Notes: generated from the sequence alone by a model not told the origin. Positions 44,754 through 53,577 are shown, counted from the first letter of the stretch. The stretch is 64,000 nucleotides of DNA from Erysipelotrichaceae bacterium (GCA_017473335.1 JAFULN010000026.1:95768-159767); one strand, 5' to 3'. Program-made: numbers and translations.

Positions 44754-45170
44754 ATGAAAAAAAGAATGATGATACCTGCTAGAACGATTACGTTTATTCT
44801 TGTTTTTGCAATTGCATGTATAACAGTTTTGATAAATAAAGGGTATGGTGCATCAACCGGAGTGTATCTTGAAACGAAAGATGGCACCGCAATTCTAATA
44901 TCAGAAAGAACACCTATTGTCATGTCAAGCAATCATAATGGTGATATGTTTTCTGAACTTGAAAAAGGAGATAAGCTCTTAGTGATTCATGATGGAATCA
45001 TGGAAAGTTATCCCGCAAAGACTCATGTCTATGCAGTATTTGAAATCAACGATGGCATCACAGGTGCAATACCACCATCAGTAATCGAAGAGTTATTGGA
45101 ATTAGGTTGGATAGATTCAGCTGAAGATGTTGATTATGATTTCGAGTCTGGAGAAAGTTCACAAAACTGA
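44754..45170 (+). CDS. DUF3221-like exported protein
   Basis: 138 residues with an N-terminal signal-anchor (10-28) and the segment GDKLLVIHDGIMESYPAKTHVYAVFEI, which matches the family of small exported Firmicutes proteins known as DUF3221/YobA-like. Acidic C-terminus. Weak GAAGTGG ribosome site. Part of a run of exported proteins from 42.2 to 47.6 kb. Confidence 0.55.
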   Translation: MKKRMMIPARTITFILVFAIACITVLINKGYGASTGVYLETKDGTAILISERTPIVMSSNHNGDMFSELEKGDKLLVIHDGIMESYPAKTHVYAVFEINDGITGAIPPSVIEELLELGWIDSAEDVDYDFESGESSQN

Positions 45171-45228
45171 TATTCGAAGAATAAGGGTGCAATTTAAAAC
45201 GGAATTTTGATTAAAGGAGATTTTTCTG

Positions 45229-45588
45229 ATGAAAAGAACAAAAGTGTTGATCACAATACTATTCTCAATCCTTGTTGTGCTATGCATGAATGTTTTTGTG
45301 CAGAAAAAATTCATTAGAACCTATACAATCACAGAACTCGAATATCGCGGATATTCAATACAAGACGTCCAGGAAATTGAAATCAAGCATTCCTATTTGA
45401 ATCGTCTTCTTAGTTATAACGAATGGAGAATATCAGTTGAATTTAAAAAACAACCAGATGTTCTATTCTGGTTTACATATCGAGATGACAAGATCGTATT
45501 TCAAGGGGTTAGTTCCGAACCATTGCTTGATAAAGAAGCTATTCACGATTATTCAGAAAAATATAAAAATGGGACGTTGTTGAAATAA
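45229..45588 (+). CDS. DUF3139-like small exported protein
   Basis: 119 residues: signal-anchor (6-24), then YNEWRISVEFKKQPDVLFWFTYRDDKIVFQG, the strand pattern typical of DUF3139 proteins. AAGGAGATTTTTCTG precedes ATG. Function unknown. Confidence 0.6.
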   Translation: MKRTKVLITILFSILVVLCMNVFVQKKFIRTYTITELEYRGYSIQDVQEIEIKHSYLNRLLSYNEWRISVEFKKQPDVLFWFTYRDDKIVFQGVSSEPLLDKEAIHDYSEKYKNGTLLK

Positions 45589-45611
45589 GGTGCAGAGAGG
45601 AGATGGAGAAT

Positions 45612-45830
45612 ATGAGAACACGAAAAACATTGAGATTGATTAGTTTAGTAATGCTTATTATTGCAGTTATTTTTGTGTTTTGTGCTTTGTCTGCACCAAC
45701 ACTAGAAAAGACAATTTATATAGGGGATTTTGTATTCGGCGCAGAACAATGGAGGTTTTGTTATAAAATCTATGCTTTTGTTATGGTGACGCTATTTGTA
45801 ACATCTTTCTTTATAAAGGAAAAAAAGTAG
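45612..45830 (+). CDS. Small two-helix membrane protein (72 aa)
   Basis: Two hydrophobic helices (about 9-27 and 48-66) with a short outside loop. ATG 45612 is 9 bases after GAGGAG; an in-frame ATG at 45603 would overlap that site. No family recognised. Confidence 0.6.
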   Translation: MRTRKTLRLISLVMLIIAVIFVFCALSAPTLEKTIYIGDFVFGAEQWRFCYKIYAFVMVTLFVTSFFIKEKK

Positions 45831-45858
45831 TTAATATCCAACAAAGGAGAGTGATTTG

Positions 45859-46260
45859 ATGAAAAAGATAATTATAATTCTTATTCTATTTCTAGGACTT
45901 ACAGGAGTAGGAGGGTATTATGCTCTTGATCATCTTTTTCCAAAAGCAGACCCAATCATCTGTCCAGATGAATCAGAGCTGATTTCTATCTCTGTGGGGA
46001 CAAACAGTGATGTATTTTCCATTTTGGAACCAACTGAATACCCAGAAATCTTGAATATTCTTTCTGAAGCAGAACCTACAAGAACGATGAGTGTTAATGA
46101 TTATCCAAGTGTAAGACCATATTACACCCTTGTGTTAACCACTTCATCGAGAGAATATCGCTACTTTATTTATGAAGATCAAGGACAGATTTACATTGAA
46201 ATCCCATATGAAGGTATTTATGGTTCAGACAAACAATTGCTTGATCTTATCATCGAATAA
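45859..46260 (+). CDS. DUF5301-like exported protein
   Basis: 133 residues: signal-anchor (3-20), then EILNILSEAEPTRTMSVNDYPSV and a C-terminal IYIEIPYEGIYGSDKQLLDLI, the pattern of DUF5301. ATG 45859 with AAGGAG 9 bases upstream; TTG 45856 is less likely. Function unknown. Confidence 0.68.
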   Translation: MKKIIIILILFLGLTGVGGYYALDHLFPKADPIICPDESELISISVGTNSDVFSILEPTEYPEILNILSEAEPTRTMSVNDYPSVRPYYTLVLTTSSREYRYFIYEDQGQIYIEIPYEGIYGSDKQLLDLIIE

Positions 46261-46281
46261 TGCAGAATAGGAGGACAGAAA

Positions 46282-46815
46282 ATGCAATTTACTTTTGAAA
46301 CAAACTACAACCAGAAAACACTTTCCGTTATGGCAAAGTGCATTCGAAAAATCGCAAGAAAAGCGAAAAGTAAAAGAAGCCATCTTTTCGGATGGATTGT
46401 CGTTGCGTTGGCCCTTTTTCTGTCTTTTGTAAGTGGAGAAGAAGGGTTTGTGATCGATGGTAAAAAGATTCTGACTTGGATGGTTGCTGCAATCATTGTC
46501 ATTACGTTATTTTTTGAAGATTATATCAATGGCTATTTTGCCAAGAAACGTCTTTTAAAGGGAACCGAAAAAGCTGTATCGGTCTTTGATACAGCTGCAG
46601 ACACTTTCACTTCTGAAACTGCAGTTGGCAAATCTGAATTTGCTTATGACAGAATCATGCATATTGCAGAAACTGATGATTATTTTGTATTTATTTTCAG
46701 TGAAAACCATGCACAGATCTATGATAAAAAGAGCTGTACAGGTGGATCAATTGAAGAATTTAAAAGATTCCTGAGTGAAAAAACAGGAAAGCCAGTAATG
46801 ACAGTAAAGGGGTAG
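46282..46815 (+). CDS. YcxB-like membrane protein
   Basis: 177 residues: a short N-terminal strand, two helices (about 37-55 and 65-83), then a C-terminal domain with FAYDRIMHIAETDDYFVFIFSENHAQIYDKK, the YcxB-like pattern. TAGGAGG precedes ATG. Co-transcribed with neighbours (gaps of 5-21 bases). Function unknown. Confidence 0.75.
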   Translation: MQFTFETNYNQKTLSVMAKCIRKIARKAKSKRSHLFGWIVVALALFLSFVSGEEGFVIDGKKILTWMVAAIIVITLFFEDYINGYFAKKRLLKGTEKAVSVFDTAADTFTSETAVGKSEFAYDRIMHIAETDDYFVFIFSENHAQIYDKKSCTGGSIEEFKRFLSEKTGKPVMTVKG

Positions 46816-46820
46816 GATCT

Positions 46821-47009
46821 ATGAAGAAAATTTTATTGGTGTGTTCAATCATCTTTAATACTTTAGCGATTATTGGTGCTGTGTATGTTCTATCATTAAA
46901 GGGTACTGTTAATGCAGGGTATGCAGTTGTCCCTATGGCTATTGGCTTGGCGTGCTTGTCAGCGTACAATGCGATGTCTAACAAAAAATTAAGGAATCAG
47001 TGCAAGTAG
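46821..47009 (+). CDS. Small two-helix membrane protein (62 aa)
   Basis: Two hydrophobic helices (4-24 and 32-48) and a short basic tail. AAGGGGTAGGATCT precedes ATG, with five bases between it and the YcxB-like gene. No family recognised. Confidence 0.6.
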   Translation: MKKILLVCSIIFNTLAIIGAVYVLSLKGTVNAGYAVVPMAIGLACLSAYNAMSNKKLRNQCK

Positions 47010-47059
47010 ATAGCGAAGATATATTTATTGGTAATAATAGGCCACATGGAGGTGACCGT

Positions 47060-47599
47060 ATGAGAAAAATTATAGTAGTTTTAGCATTTGTTCTTGTTGT
47101 GATATCAAGTTCAATAACTGCATTTGCGGGAGATATACCAGAAAGTATATTGATTGACGAATCAGCACAGCTTTTCTTTGGAGAAGTATTGTCATATCAT
47201 CCAAATAAGGAAACTCCTAGTATTTCTGTATCTCCTGTAGTTGGTATCAAGGGCAATGTAAAAGAGGGGACAAAACAGAATTATATCAATCCAAATGCGA
47301 TGGGTGGTTTTAATATCGTAGAAGGAAAGGTATATCTCTTTACTTACTATGAAAATGCAGAGTGGATTGATGTTTTTGAAGTTACAACCTATGATACAAG
47401 AACTTTGAAACTAAAAAATGTTGAAGATGCTATGTGGGAACGATTTGAGGAGTATTTAAATCAAGGTAAGTACGGCGTAGCGAAGGTTGAGGGTATGTTA
47501 CCTTATACAGTTGACATTATTTATGGCTTTGTATCAGTAATAGCTTGCATGAGTCTTATAGGCGCAGCAATCATTTATAAAAAGAAACGCAAGGCATAA
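47060..47599 (+). CDS. Exported protein with C-terminal membrane anchor
   Basis: 179 residues: cleavable signal (ITAFA-GDI, about residue 23), a beta-rich domain with IKGNVKEGTKQNYINPNAMGGFN and KVYLFTYY, then a C-terminal helix (YGFVSVIACMSLIGAAII) and a basic KKKRK tail. Resembles small cell-surface proteins with an NTF2- or OB-like fold, but no firm family. ATG 47060 sits behind GGAGGTGACC. Confidence 0.65.
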   Translation: MRKIIVVLAFVLVVISSSITAFAGDIPESILIDESAQLFFGEVLSYHPNKETPSISVSPVVGIKGNVKEGTKQNYINPNAMGGFNIVEGKVYLFTYYENAEWIDVFEVTTYDTRTLKLKNVEDAMWERFEEYLNQGKYGVAKVEGMLPYTVDIIYGFVSVIACMSLIGAAIIYKKKRKA

Positions 47600-47612
47600 G
47601 GAGTGTGATTGT

Positions 47613-47690
47613 ATGTTAAAAAAGAAGGTTTTAATTGTACATTCGCTATCTGCGTTTGTACTTTGCATTGACTTTGTACTATTTAAATGA
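47613..47690 (+). pseudogene. Truncated start of a membrane protein gene
   Basis: AAGGAGTGTGATTGT then ATG 47613 opens MLKKKVLIVHSLSAFVLCID, a signal-like segment, which stops after 25 codons at TGA 47688-47690. In the same frame, right after the stop, the YYPGT-type homology of the next gene begins. This is what a recombination joint between a truncated gene and a foreign fragment would look like. Confidence 0.5.
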
Positions 47691-47714
47691 GAAATTAACC
47701 AAGAATACATAGAA

Positions 47715-48062
47715 ATGATCACAAGAAAATATTATCCAGGAACATTTAAGTTAAATAAGAATAAACTTGTGAGTAAAATCACATACGAAGAAGGGTTATC
47801 TACAAAAGAATTAAAGGTAGTCGTCAATGAGCTTAAAAGATTACTTACAATGACTGAAGAAATTTATAATGATAGTAAAATTGAAAATGCAGTTCGAATT
47901 GTAAGTAAACGATCACAAAATAAATCTGAAGACGACTTGATTAAAGCTGCATATAAGCACTTAAATCAAAATTCATCTGATAAACGTAAAAAAAAGGCTA
48001 CGGTTGATATAGATCAAGAACGTTTATATTTATTTGATTCAATAGCCAACATATGTGAGTAA
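47715..48062 (+). pseudogene. 5'-truncated YYPGT-motif gene at the right edge of the block
   Basis: The open frame (ITRKYYPGTFKLNKNKLVSKI... to IANICE) aligns with the gene at 31.7 kb; similarity begins upstream of ATG 47715, at INQEYIEMI (matching INKNYVIEI), where the frame has no start codon. No ribosome site precedes ATG 47715. The C-terminal half (SKRSQNKSEDDLIKAAYKHL..., then basic KRKKK) differs from the left copy. Probably a remnant rather than an intact gene; function unknown. Confidence 0.5.
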
Positions 48063-48140
48063 GTCCTCTGAAATCAATCGAGAAATCGTTTAGTGAGCAA
48101 TTATGCATCTCGATTAAAATTATGAAATTAAACATAAGAC

Positions 48141-48173
48141 AAAAAGCAGCCATTATTAAGATGACTGCTTTTT
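48141..48173. terminator. Bidirectional terminator at the end of the plus-strand genes
   Basis: AAAAAGCAG / CTGCTTTTT with inner CAT / ATG pairs; U-runs form in both directions. Confidence 0.8.
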
Positions 48174-48191
48174 AAATGATTTGATAGATTC

Positions 48192-48287
48192 ATTACCTAT
48201 ATAATGTAACTAACATTACCGAATCAAATGTTACTGGAAAATGAACCATTACCGATGACAAGGCTATATTACCTAATCAAATGTAAC
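48192..48287. repeat. Cluster of related ~20-bp repeats
   Basis: ATTACCGAATCAAATGTTAC (48215-48234) and ATTACCTAATCAAATGTAAC (48268-48287) differ at two positions. A shorter relative, ATTACCTATATAATGTAAC, is at 48192-48210 and a partial ATTACCGAT at 48248-48256. Multiple short terminal repeats of this kind occur at IS21-family ends, but no transposase gene is present, so this may be a relic end or a regulator-binding array. Confidence 0.5.
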
Positions 48288-48371
48288 TTAACAAGTTTTT
48301 TTTTACTTAATTATTAGGTAAAATTTTAATTTGCCAATTACTTCGCATAATGTATATTATACGATTTATAT

Positions 48372-49487
48372 CTATTTACAATCAATGAGAATTAATGGGA
48401 TTTCCATTTCATCTGAAGTAAATCCAGCATGATGAGACTTTAGTTTAAAACTGTCTGGTGTATCGATGATCATTTTGTCTGAGATTGCAATTGCGATAAA
48501 ATCACCAATTGAGTCATCAAATCCTTCACGTGATTCACCTGTTCCAAATAGCTGCATGTTTTTTACTTCTTCTGCACTATAGACAATAAAATCTTCTTTT
48601 GAATAGACTTTAAAGAATTCTTCTTTAAAAGATGACTTGAATTCCTCTTTAATATGAAATACAGATGCTCGTGGTTCTAAAGAAGTTGGACGAATCATCA
48701 TCTTTTCGATTTCTGGTGCGTCGCTGACATGAACAGGCGTTACATCCAAATGACCATGATCTGCACATACAATAATGAGTGTATCTTTTAATTCTTTGCT
48801 GATGGATTCTAGCCATTGATTGATTTCGATAATTTTCTCTTTGGCTGTTTGTGATTTTGCACCATCTTTATGCAGAATTGAATCGGGCTGCGTATCATAT
48901 AGATACAGATAATTCTTTTCATCTTTTGAACATAATTCCAGAACTTCATTTCTTAGCTGCTGATGATCTTTATAAATGGTCCATTTAAAAGGAAAGTAGA
49001 AGTACCCCTTCCCATCTCCTGTTTCATTGATAATTTGATGAAGATAACGGTTTGGATAACGTTCTTCAGCATAATCATCACTAAATGAAAATGGAATAAA
49101 AGTATCACGAATGCAGTTTCTAAACAGTGTTACAATTTCATCAATCTCTTTGATGTACATATTCCAGCCTAGCCAACCATGTTCATTGGGCATTAAACCT
49201 GTTGTATAAGTTGTTGTGGAGGCAGTGGTCGTTGGAGGAAATACTGATGAAAATGTTGATACCATATGTTTTCTTAGAAAAGATTCTGTATCCAGATGTT
49301 CTTCCATTTGTGCACATCCTAAACCATCTGCCAGATATAAAATGACATGTTTATAGTTGTTTCTTTCCAGGATTTCATCCAATATAGGCATACCTGGATG
49401 AAATTGTGCACACTTAAAGTGCTTTAAAATAGAGTTTGCAACATTCGCTGGACAATTTGTATAATCGGGAAATACTGGGCTATTCAT
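48372..49487 (-). CDS. Type I phosphodiesterase/nucleotide pyrophosphatase family protein
   Basis: 371-residue alkaline-phosphatase-superfamily hydrolase. Metal ligands: LADGLG near residue 53, the nucleophile region PPTTTASTTTYTTG near 84-97, DTQPDSILH near 198 and VCADHGHLD near 240. No signal peptide. Relatives hydrolyse nucleotide or sugar-phosphate diesters. ATG 49487 lies behind GAGG. An extended -10 TGTTATAAT (minus strand, 49565-49557) follows the upstream RNA's terminator and is its likely promoter. Confidence 0.85.
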   Translation of the reverse strand: MNSPVFPDYTNCPANVANSILKHFKCAQFHPGMPILDEILERNNYKHVILYLADGLGCAQMEEHLDTESFLRKHMVSTFSSVFPPTTTASTTTYTTGLMPNEHGWLGWNMYIKEIDEIVTLFRNCIRDTFIPFSFSDDYAEERYPNRYLHQIINETGDGKGYFYFPFKWTIYKDHQQLRNEVLELCSKDEKNYLYLYDTQPDSILHKDGAKSQTAKEKIIEINQWLESISKELKDTLIIVCADHGHLDVTPVHVSDAPEIEKMMIRPTSLEPRASVFHIKEEFKSSFKEEFFKVYSKEDFIVYSAEEVKNMQLFGTGESREGFDDSIGDFIAIAISDKMIIDTPDSFKLKSHHAGFTSDEMEIPLILIDCK

Positions 49488-49568
49488 AAAGATTACCTCG
49501 TGCTTCTTTCTGTACTTATGGATAAATTTTACAATGATTCCCTTCTTTTTACAATCATTATAACATAA

Positions 49569-49871
49569 GAAAAGCGGAACCTTTTACCTGATTCCGCTAA
49601 CTCTTCATTTCTTTTATGGATGAAGACTAATTTACCCTCCATTCATGTCATTATTTTTGATTTAATCCATTTAGGATCCAGGTCACAAACCTGAACTGTT
49701 TCCCTTCATCCAAACGCTGTTATATTCAGCGTACGAATTCGATTGTCTTATGTTTTAGCTTCCTCAATCAGATTTGTCATTTCTGATCAGGAAGCGGCTT
49801 AATAATTCAGCAGTACCTTTTTCATGAAGCAGTACCTCCTTTTTGTCAAGCTGTGCTGCTTGCTTCTTTAT
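49569..49871 (-). ncRNA. Candidate structured RNA (about 300 nt) with its own terminator
   Basis: Minus strand. TATGAT (49883-49878) may be the -10 box. A strong site AAGGAGGT precedes a tiny frame of eight codons (MKKVLLNY). A hairpin GCTTCCTGATCAGA / TCTGATTGAGGAAGC follows at once. Next come ACGCTG / CAGCGT and a multibranch region closed by GGATGAAG / CTTCATCC that encloses CAGGT / ACCTG. It ends in AGCGGAA / TTCCGCT plus TTTTCTT. It ends before the next gene's own promoter. It matches no riboswitch or housekeeping RNA that I can recognise. Confidence 0.5.
49573..49598 (-). terminator. Terminator of the candidate RNA
   Basis: Minus-strand AGCGGAA / TTCCGCT stem with a 12-base loop followed by TTTTCTTATG. 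Confidence 0.7.
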
Positions 49872-50016
49872 ATCTTTATCATATCCTAATATTTCCTAAA
49901 AAACAGTCTTTTTTTCATATTTTATCTATGCTATGATTAATTTGTTGAGGTACTATTGTTGGTTCTTTTTATAGCACCGAAACCAAATATGAATCCAATG
50001 AATGTCCAAGATAGTA

Positions 50017-50043
50017 ACGAATTAATATAATTCGTTTTTTTTT
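50017..50043 (+). terminator. Plus-strand terminator without an assigned gene
   Basis: ACGAATT-AATAT-AATTCGT followed by eight Ts. No gene precedes it on this strand for almost 2 kb, so it may end a short RNA starting near 49940 (TATGAT at about 49932-49937). Confidence 0.6.
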
Positions 50044-50220
50044 ATAGCGTATAGCTATGACCTAATCTGTAACTTGCCAGATCAATATCTTTCAACCATC
50101 TTCTCTTCATAATTTCTCAAGTTAAGTCCGTTTCTATATGAAATCTGTATTCATCCTTCTGCGAATTACATATTTTTAGCTACTATCTACTACAGTTCTG
50201 ATAGAACATTCCTAGAAAAT

Positions 50221-50253
50221 AAAAAACTTTGATCAGTGATCAAGTTTTTTTTT
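50221..50253. terminator. Terminator after the FMN reductase gene
   Basis: CTTTGATCA / TGATCAAG stem with A- and T-runs on either side, able to work in both directions. It abuts the stop codon of the minus-strand gene. Confidence 0.82.
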
Positions 50254-50797
50254 AGATGTGATGATAAAATGTTTCTGCCTGCTTAGACAATGCAATCAAA
50301 TCCTGTTCACTTAGCTTAAGTTTTCCCGTAATAAATGCCTCTTTATCAAGCACAATCCCTGTTCCTTCGCTGTAGATAACATTCATTGACATGTTATTTA
50401 GCAGCTGATGGAGCGATATTCTGGCGTTGATTCCTGCGCTTCTTCCTGCAGCAGATGAAATAGTGACTGGTTTATTTATTATCACAGAAGTAGATCTATC
50501 TCTTGCAATCTCTCCTCTTGATAGCCAGTCAAGTGCATTTTTGAGAACTCCTGGAATCTGTCCATTGTATTCGGGAGTAAAAATCCACAGACCATCTGCT
50601 TTTTTGATTTCATTGCGTATTTTTTGAATGCTTGCAGGTGCTGGAAATTCAATATCTTCATTCATAAAAGGAAGTTCTCTTATATTAAGATATGTAATAG
50701 TAGATGTATGTTCAAGCAGCTTTGCTGCTTCTTGTGCAAGCTGCTGATTGAATGAGTTTTTTCTTAATGAACCATTAATTATGAGTATATTTTTCAT
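50252..50797 (-). CDS. NADPH-dependent FMN reductase family protein
   Basis: 181-residue flavodoxin-fold oxidoreductase. FMN phosphate loop GSLRKNSFN (residues 9-17), then TPEYNGQIPGVLKNALDWLSRG near 75-96, the family signature. Relatives reduce quinones, chromate or azo dyes. AGAGGT precedes ATG 50797. Monocistronic. Confidence 0.92.
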   Translation of the reverse strand: MKNILIINGSLRKNSFNQQLAQEAAKLLEHTSTITYLNIRELPFMNEDIEFPAPASIQKIRNEIKKADGLWIFTPEYNGQIPGVLKNALDWLSRGEIARDRSTSVIINKPVTISSAAGRSAGINARISLHQLLNNMSMNVIYSEGTGIVLDKEAFITGKLKLSEQDLIALSKQAETFYHHI

Positions 50798-50865
50798 TCA
50801 ATGTACCTCTTTCTTTGATTGTATTTTAACAGGTATTTAATGATTGTGCATTCAGTATGCCCAAA

Positions 50866-50892
50866 AGAAAAACAGCCAAAAGGCTGTTTTCA
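50866..50892 (-). terminator. Terminator after deoB
   Basis: Minus-strand AAAACAGCC-TTTT-GGCTGTTTTT followed by CTTTT. Confidence 0.88.
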
Positions 50893-50893
50893 A

Positions 50894-52078
50894 TCATTTC
50901 AGTACATCAAGATAGCTTGTACCGTATTCAGGCATCTTTACTTCAAAATTATCTGCAACTGTTGCCCCTAGATTTGCGAATGTTTCTGCTGGATACAGCA
51001 GCCCCGCTCCTTTGTGTGATGGTGATGTAATAATGAGAGGTACCATTTCACGTGTATGATCAGTTCCATGATGAACAGGGTCATTGCCATGATCCGCAGT
51101 TAAAATTACACAGTCATCTTCTGTCATCAATTCAAGAAGTTCTCCTAACTGACGATCAAACAATTCTATTTCCTTTGCATAGCCTTCAGGATTTCTGCGG
51201 TGACCCCACAATGCATCAAAATCAACAAGATTTACAAAGCAAAGACCCGTAAAGTCTTTTTTTGCGATGTCAATCGTAATATTCATACCGTCTTCATTTG
51301 ACTTTGATTTATACGCTTCAGTAATTCCTTCTCCATCAAAGATATCTTTAATTTTACCTACTGAAATGACGTCATATCCACTTGATTTTAAAGCATCAAG
51401 TACAGTTTTTCCATATGGTTTAAGTGCATAGTCATGACGATTAGATGTACGTTTGAAAGATCCTGCTTTATCACCAACAAACGGTCTGGCAATGATACGA
51501 CCTACCTTCCATTCATCCTTCATCGTAATATCACGTGCAATTTCGCAGCATTTGTAGAGTTCATCAAGACCGAATGTTTCTTCATGACAAGCAATCTGAA
51601 GTACGCTGTCAGCAGATGTATAAACAATCATAGCACCTGTTTTCATATGTTCTTCTCCAAGTTCATCTAAGATTGCAGTCCCTGAAGCAGATTTGTTGCC
51701 AATCCAAGGATGGCCTGTTCTTTTTTCAAGTTCATCCATTAATTCTTGTGGAAAGCCAGTATCTGTAAAAGTCTGGAATGGAGTTTGAATATTAAGGCCC
51801 ATAATTTCCCAATGCCCTGTCATTGTATCTTTACCAACAGACAGCTCCATCATCTTTGTATAATAGCTTTCTGGATAATCAACAGGTTCAATACCTTTGA
51901 TAGAATGAAGATTCCCTACGCCTAATTTCTGCATAACTGGACATTTTAGCCCACCAACAGCTTCACCAATATGTCCAAATGTATCTGCTCCAGTATCAGT
52001 ATACTTTTCAGCATCTGTCATCTGCCCTACCCCTAGGGAATCCATGACAATAACAAACATTCTCTTGTATTTTTTCAT
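50894..52078 (-). CDS. deoB: Phosphopentomutase
   Basis: Interconverts (deoxy)ribose 1- and 5-phosphates in nucleoside salvage. Metal sites: [13 protein letters not shown] (residues 8-20), the phosphothreonine region KDTMTGHWE near 88, [10 protein letters not shown] near 285 and [17 protein letters not shown] near 335. 394 residues. It overlaps xerD by four bases (ATGA). Confidence 0.97.
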   Translation of the reverse strand: MKKYKRMFVIVMDSLGVGQMTDAEKYTDTGADTFGHIGEAVGGLKCPVMQKLGVGNLHSIKGIEPVDYPESYYTKMMELSVGKDTMTGHWEIMGLNIQTPFQTFTDTGFPQELMDELEKRTGHPWIGNKSASGTAILDELGEEHMKTGAMIVYTSADSVLQIACHEETFGLDELYKCCEIARDITMKDEWKVGRIIARPFVGDKAGSFKRTSNRHDYALKPYGKTVLDALKSSGYDVISVGKIKDIFDGEGITEAYKSKSNEDGMNITIDIAKKDFTGLCFVNLVDFDALWGHRRNPEGYAKEIELFDRQLGELLELMTEDDCVILTADHGNDPVHHGTDHTREMVPLIITSPSHKGAGLLYPAETFANLGATVADNFEVKMPEYGTSYLDVLK

Positions 52079-52968
52079 AATTTCTCCTTCATTCCAGCAT
52101 GGAATTGACGATATCCCTCAAGTAATCGTTCTTTTTGAACGTGTGTATATATTTCAGTAGTAGAAATACTGGAATGTCCTAAAAGTTCTTGTATAGCCCT
52201 TAAATCAGCACCATGATTCAACAAATGTGTTGCATAGGAATGTCTAAGCTTATGAGGGGTTATCTCTTTTTTAATTCCTGCCTGTACACAACAATATCTT
52301 AACATTTTTTCAACGCTTTCACTAGTCACATGATTACCTTTTTGACTAATGAAAAATGTTTTTGAATTCTTTGTACTATGTAATGGACGAATCGTATCTA
52401 AATAATATTTCATAACAGATAATGTTCCTTTTGGAACAGGGACAATACGTTCCTTATTCCCTTTTCCTAAAACACGCAAAAAACCAGATTCAAGATTTAC
52501 TTGAGAAAGTGTTAATCCTAAACATTCACTTATTCGTAAACCACATCCATAAATTGTCAAAAAAATAGTCTTGTACAAAATTCCCTTTGGATCATTATCG
52601 AGCTGAAGCAAAATCTGATCAATTTCTTCCTCTGTGCAGTAAACTGGTACTTTTCTAGACACTTTACGTACTGTAATACTTAATGATGGATCTTTTATAT
52701 CATATTTGTCAGATAAAAATTGATGAAATGAACGAATAGATGAAGCATGGCGATTTATTGTAGCATTTGACTTTGTCTGTGATAAGTCATTGATATAGCT
52801 TTGAATCATGATTGGTGTAAGTGATTCAATATCTTGTAGCTGTTCACGCTCTAAATAATTACGATATTGTTTTAAATCAATTTCGCGATTCACGATGGTC
52901 CGTTCTGAAAGCTGAAGCGTTGTCTTCATTGCTAGAAAATAAGTTTGAAAAGCTTGATGAATCTTCAT
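52075..52968 (-). CDS. xerD: Tyrosine recombinase XerD
   Basis: Chromosome-dimer resolution recombinase. N-terminal SAM-like domain to about residue 100, then the catalytic domain with [12 protein letters not shown] (Arg), the [12 protein letters not shown] pair and [15 protein letters not shown] (nucleophile Tyr near the end). 297 residues, standard for Xer. The AGGAGGT site precedes ATG. Position between spoIIM and deoB is a conserved chromosomal order, so it is housekeeping rather than an element integrase. Confidence 0.92.
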   Translation of the reverse strand: MKIHQAFQTYFLAMKTTLQLSERTIVNREIDLKQYRNYLEREQLQDIESLTPIMIQSYINDLSQTKSNATINRHASSIRSFHQFLSDKYDIKDPSLSITVRKVSRKVPVYCTEEEIDQILLQLDNDPKGILYKTIFLTIYGCGLRISECLGLTLSQVNLESGFLRVLGKGNKERIVPVPKGTLSVMKYYLDTIRPLHSTKNSKTFFISQKGNHVTSESVEKMLRYCCVQAGIKKEITPHKLRHSYATHLLNHGADLRAIQELLGHSSISTTEIYTHVQKERLLEGYRQFHAGMKEKL

Positions 52969-52983
52969 TGGACCTCCTATTCA

Positions 52984-53577
52984 TTACACAATCTGTGTAA
53001 ACCATCGAACAAGAATCAACCCTAAAGTTGATTTAATAAAACTTGAAATAAGTACAAAACTTAAAGAAATCAACAAATCACTCATCAAATGACTCAGTAA
53101 ATTCATGAATGTATATTGTACATTTGATTCATGAATCATGGAAATTAGTCTTCCTGAAAGCTTTATAGAAGCTATCGAAATCACTATAACTGCAGCTAAA
53201 TCAAAAAGAATTTGTGGTACAAGTGTCATTAGAATTCCTAATATTCCTTGTGTTTTATAAGTTAACAGAAACATAGATGCTTGAAAACCTGTCTGAAATC
53301 CTTTTATAAAAACCGCTAACTGTATCAGTGGTATCCCTAAAACAGAAAACCCAAGAAAGGCAATGACACTGCATAAGAATCCATTAATAAGTGTTTGTTG
53401 TATGAAATATTGCACAACATCATCTGGAATCACTAATGTAGATACAAATACACTGCTGTATTGTTCAATCTGCTGAATATTTAGATTTAACGTACAGACA
53501 ATTCCAGTAGCTGCTCCAATTATAAGTAATATGAAACAGCTGTCAATCATATCTCTATTTTTATGTATGTACCTCAT
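52984..53577 (-). CDS. spoIIM: Stage II sporulation protein M
   Basis: Part of the DMP complex that removes septal peptidoglycan during engulfment. 197 residues with about five hydrophobic helices. LINGFLCSVIAFLGFSVLGIPLI and LVPQILFDLAAVIV lie near the expected places. ATG 53577 follows GAGGTGAGTTG. Fifteen bases from xerD. Its presence supports spore formation. Confidence 0.88.
   Translation of the reverse strand: MRYIHKNRDMIDSCFILLIIGAATGIVCTLNLNIQQIEQYSSVFVSTLVIPDDVVQYFIQQTLINGFLCSVIAFLGFSVLGIPLIQLAVFIKGFQTGFQASMFLLTYKTQGILGILMTLVPQILFDLAAVIVISIASIKLSGRLISMIHESNVQYTFMNLLSHLMSDLLISLSFVLISSFIKSTLGLILVRWFTQIV

Larger units (their letters stand above)
49488..50251. other. 764-base region without a recognised gene
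   Basis: Holds the minus-strand candidate RNA (49569-49871), a plus-strand terminator (50017-50043) and the fmn-reductase terminator. A short minus-strand frame near 50070-49945 reads LLSWTFIGFIFGFGAIKR, like the C-terminus of a membrane protein, but lacks a start and may be a decayed tail or chance. Confidence 0.5.

Noticed and set aside
48062..48372. Convergent strand switch as the replication terminus
   Set aside because: A single change of gene direction is weak evidence; no dif-like site was identified by eye.
52075..52968. XerD-like recombinase as the integrase of a mobile element
   Set aside because: It has standard Xer length, sits between spoIIM and deoB, overlaps deoB, and no attachment site or element genes are next to it.
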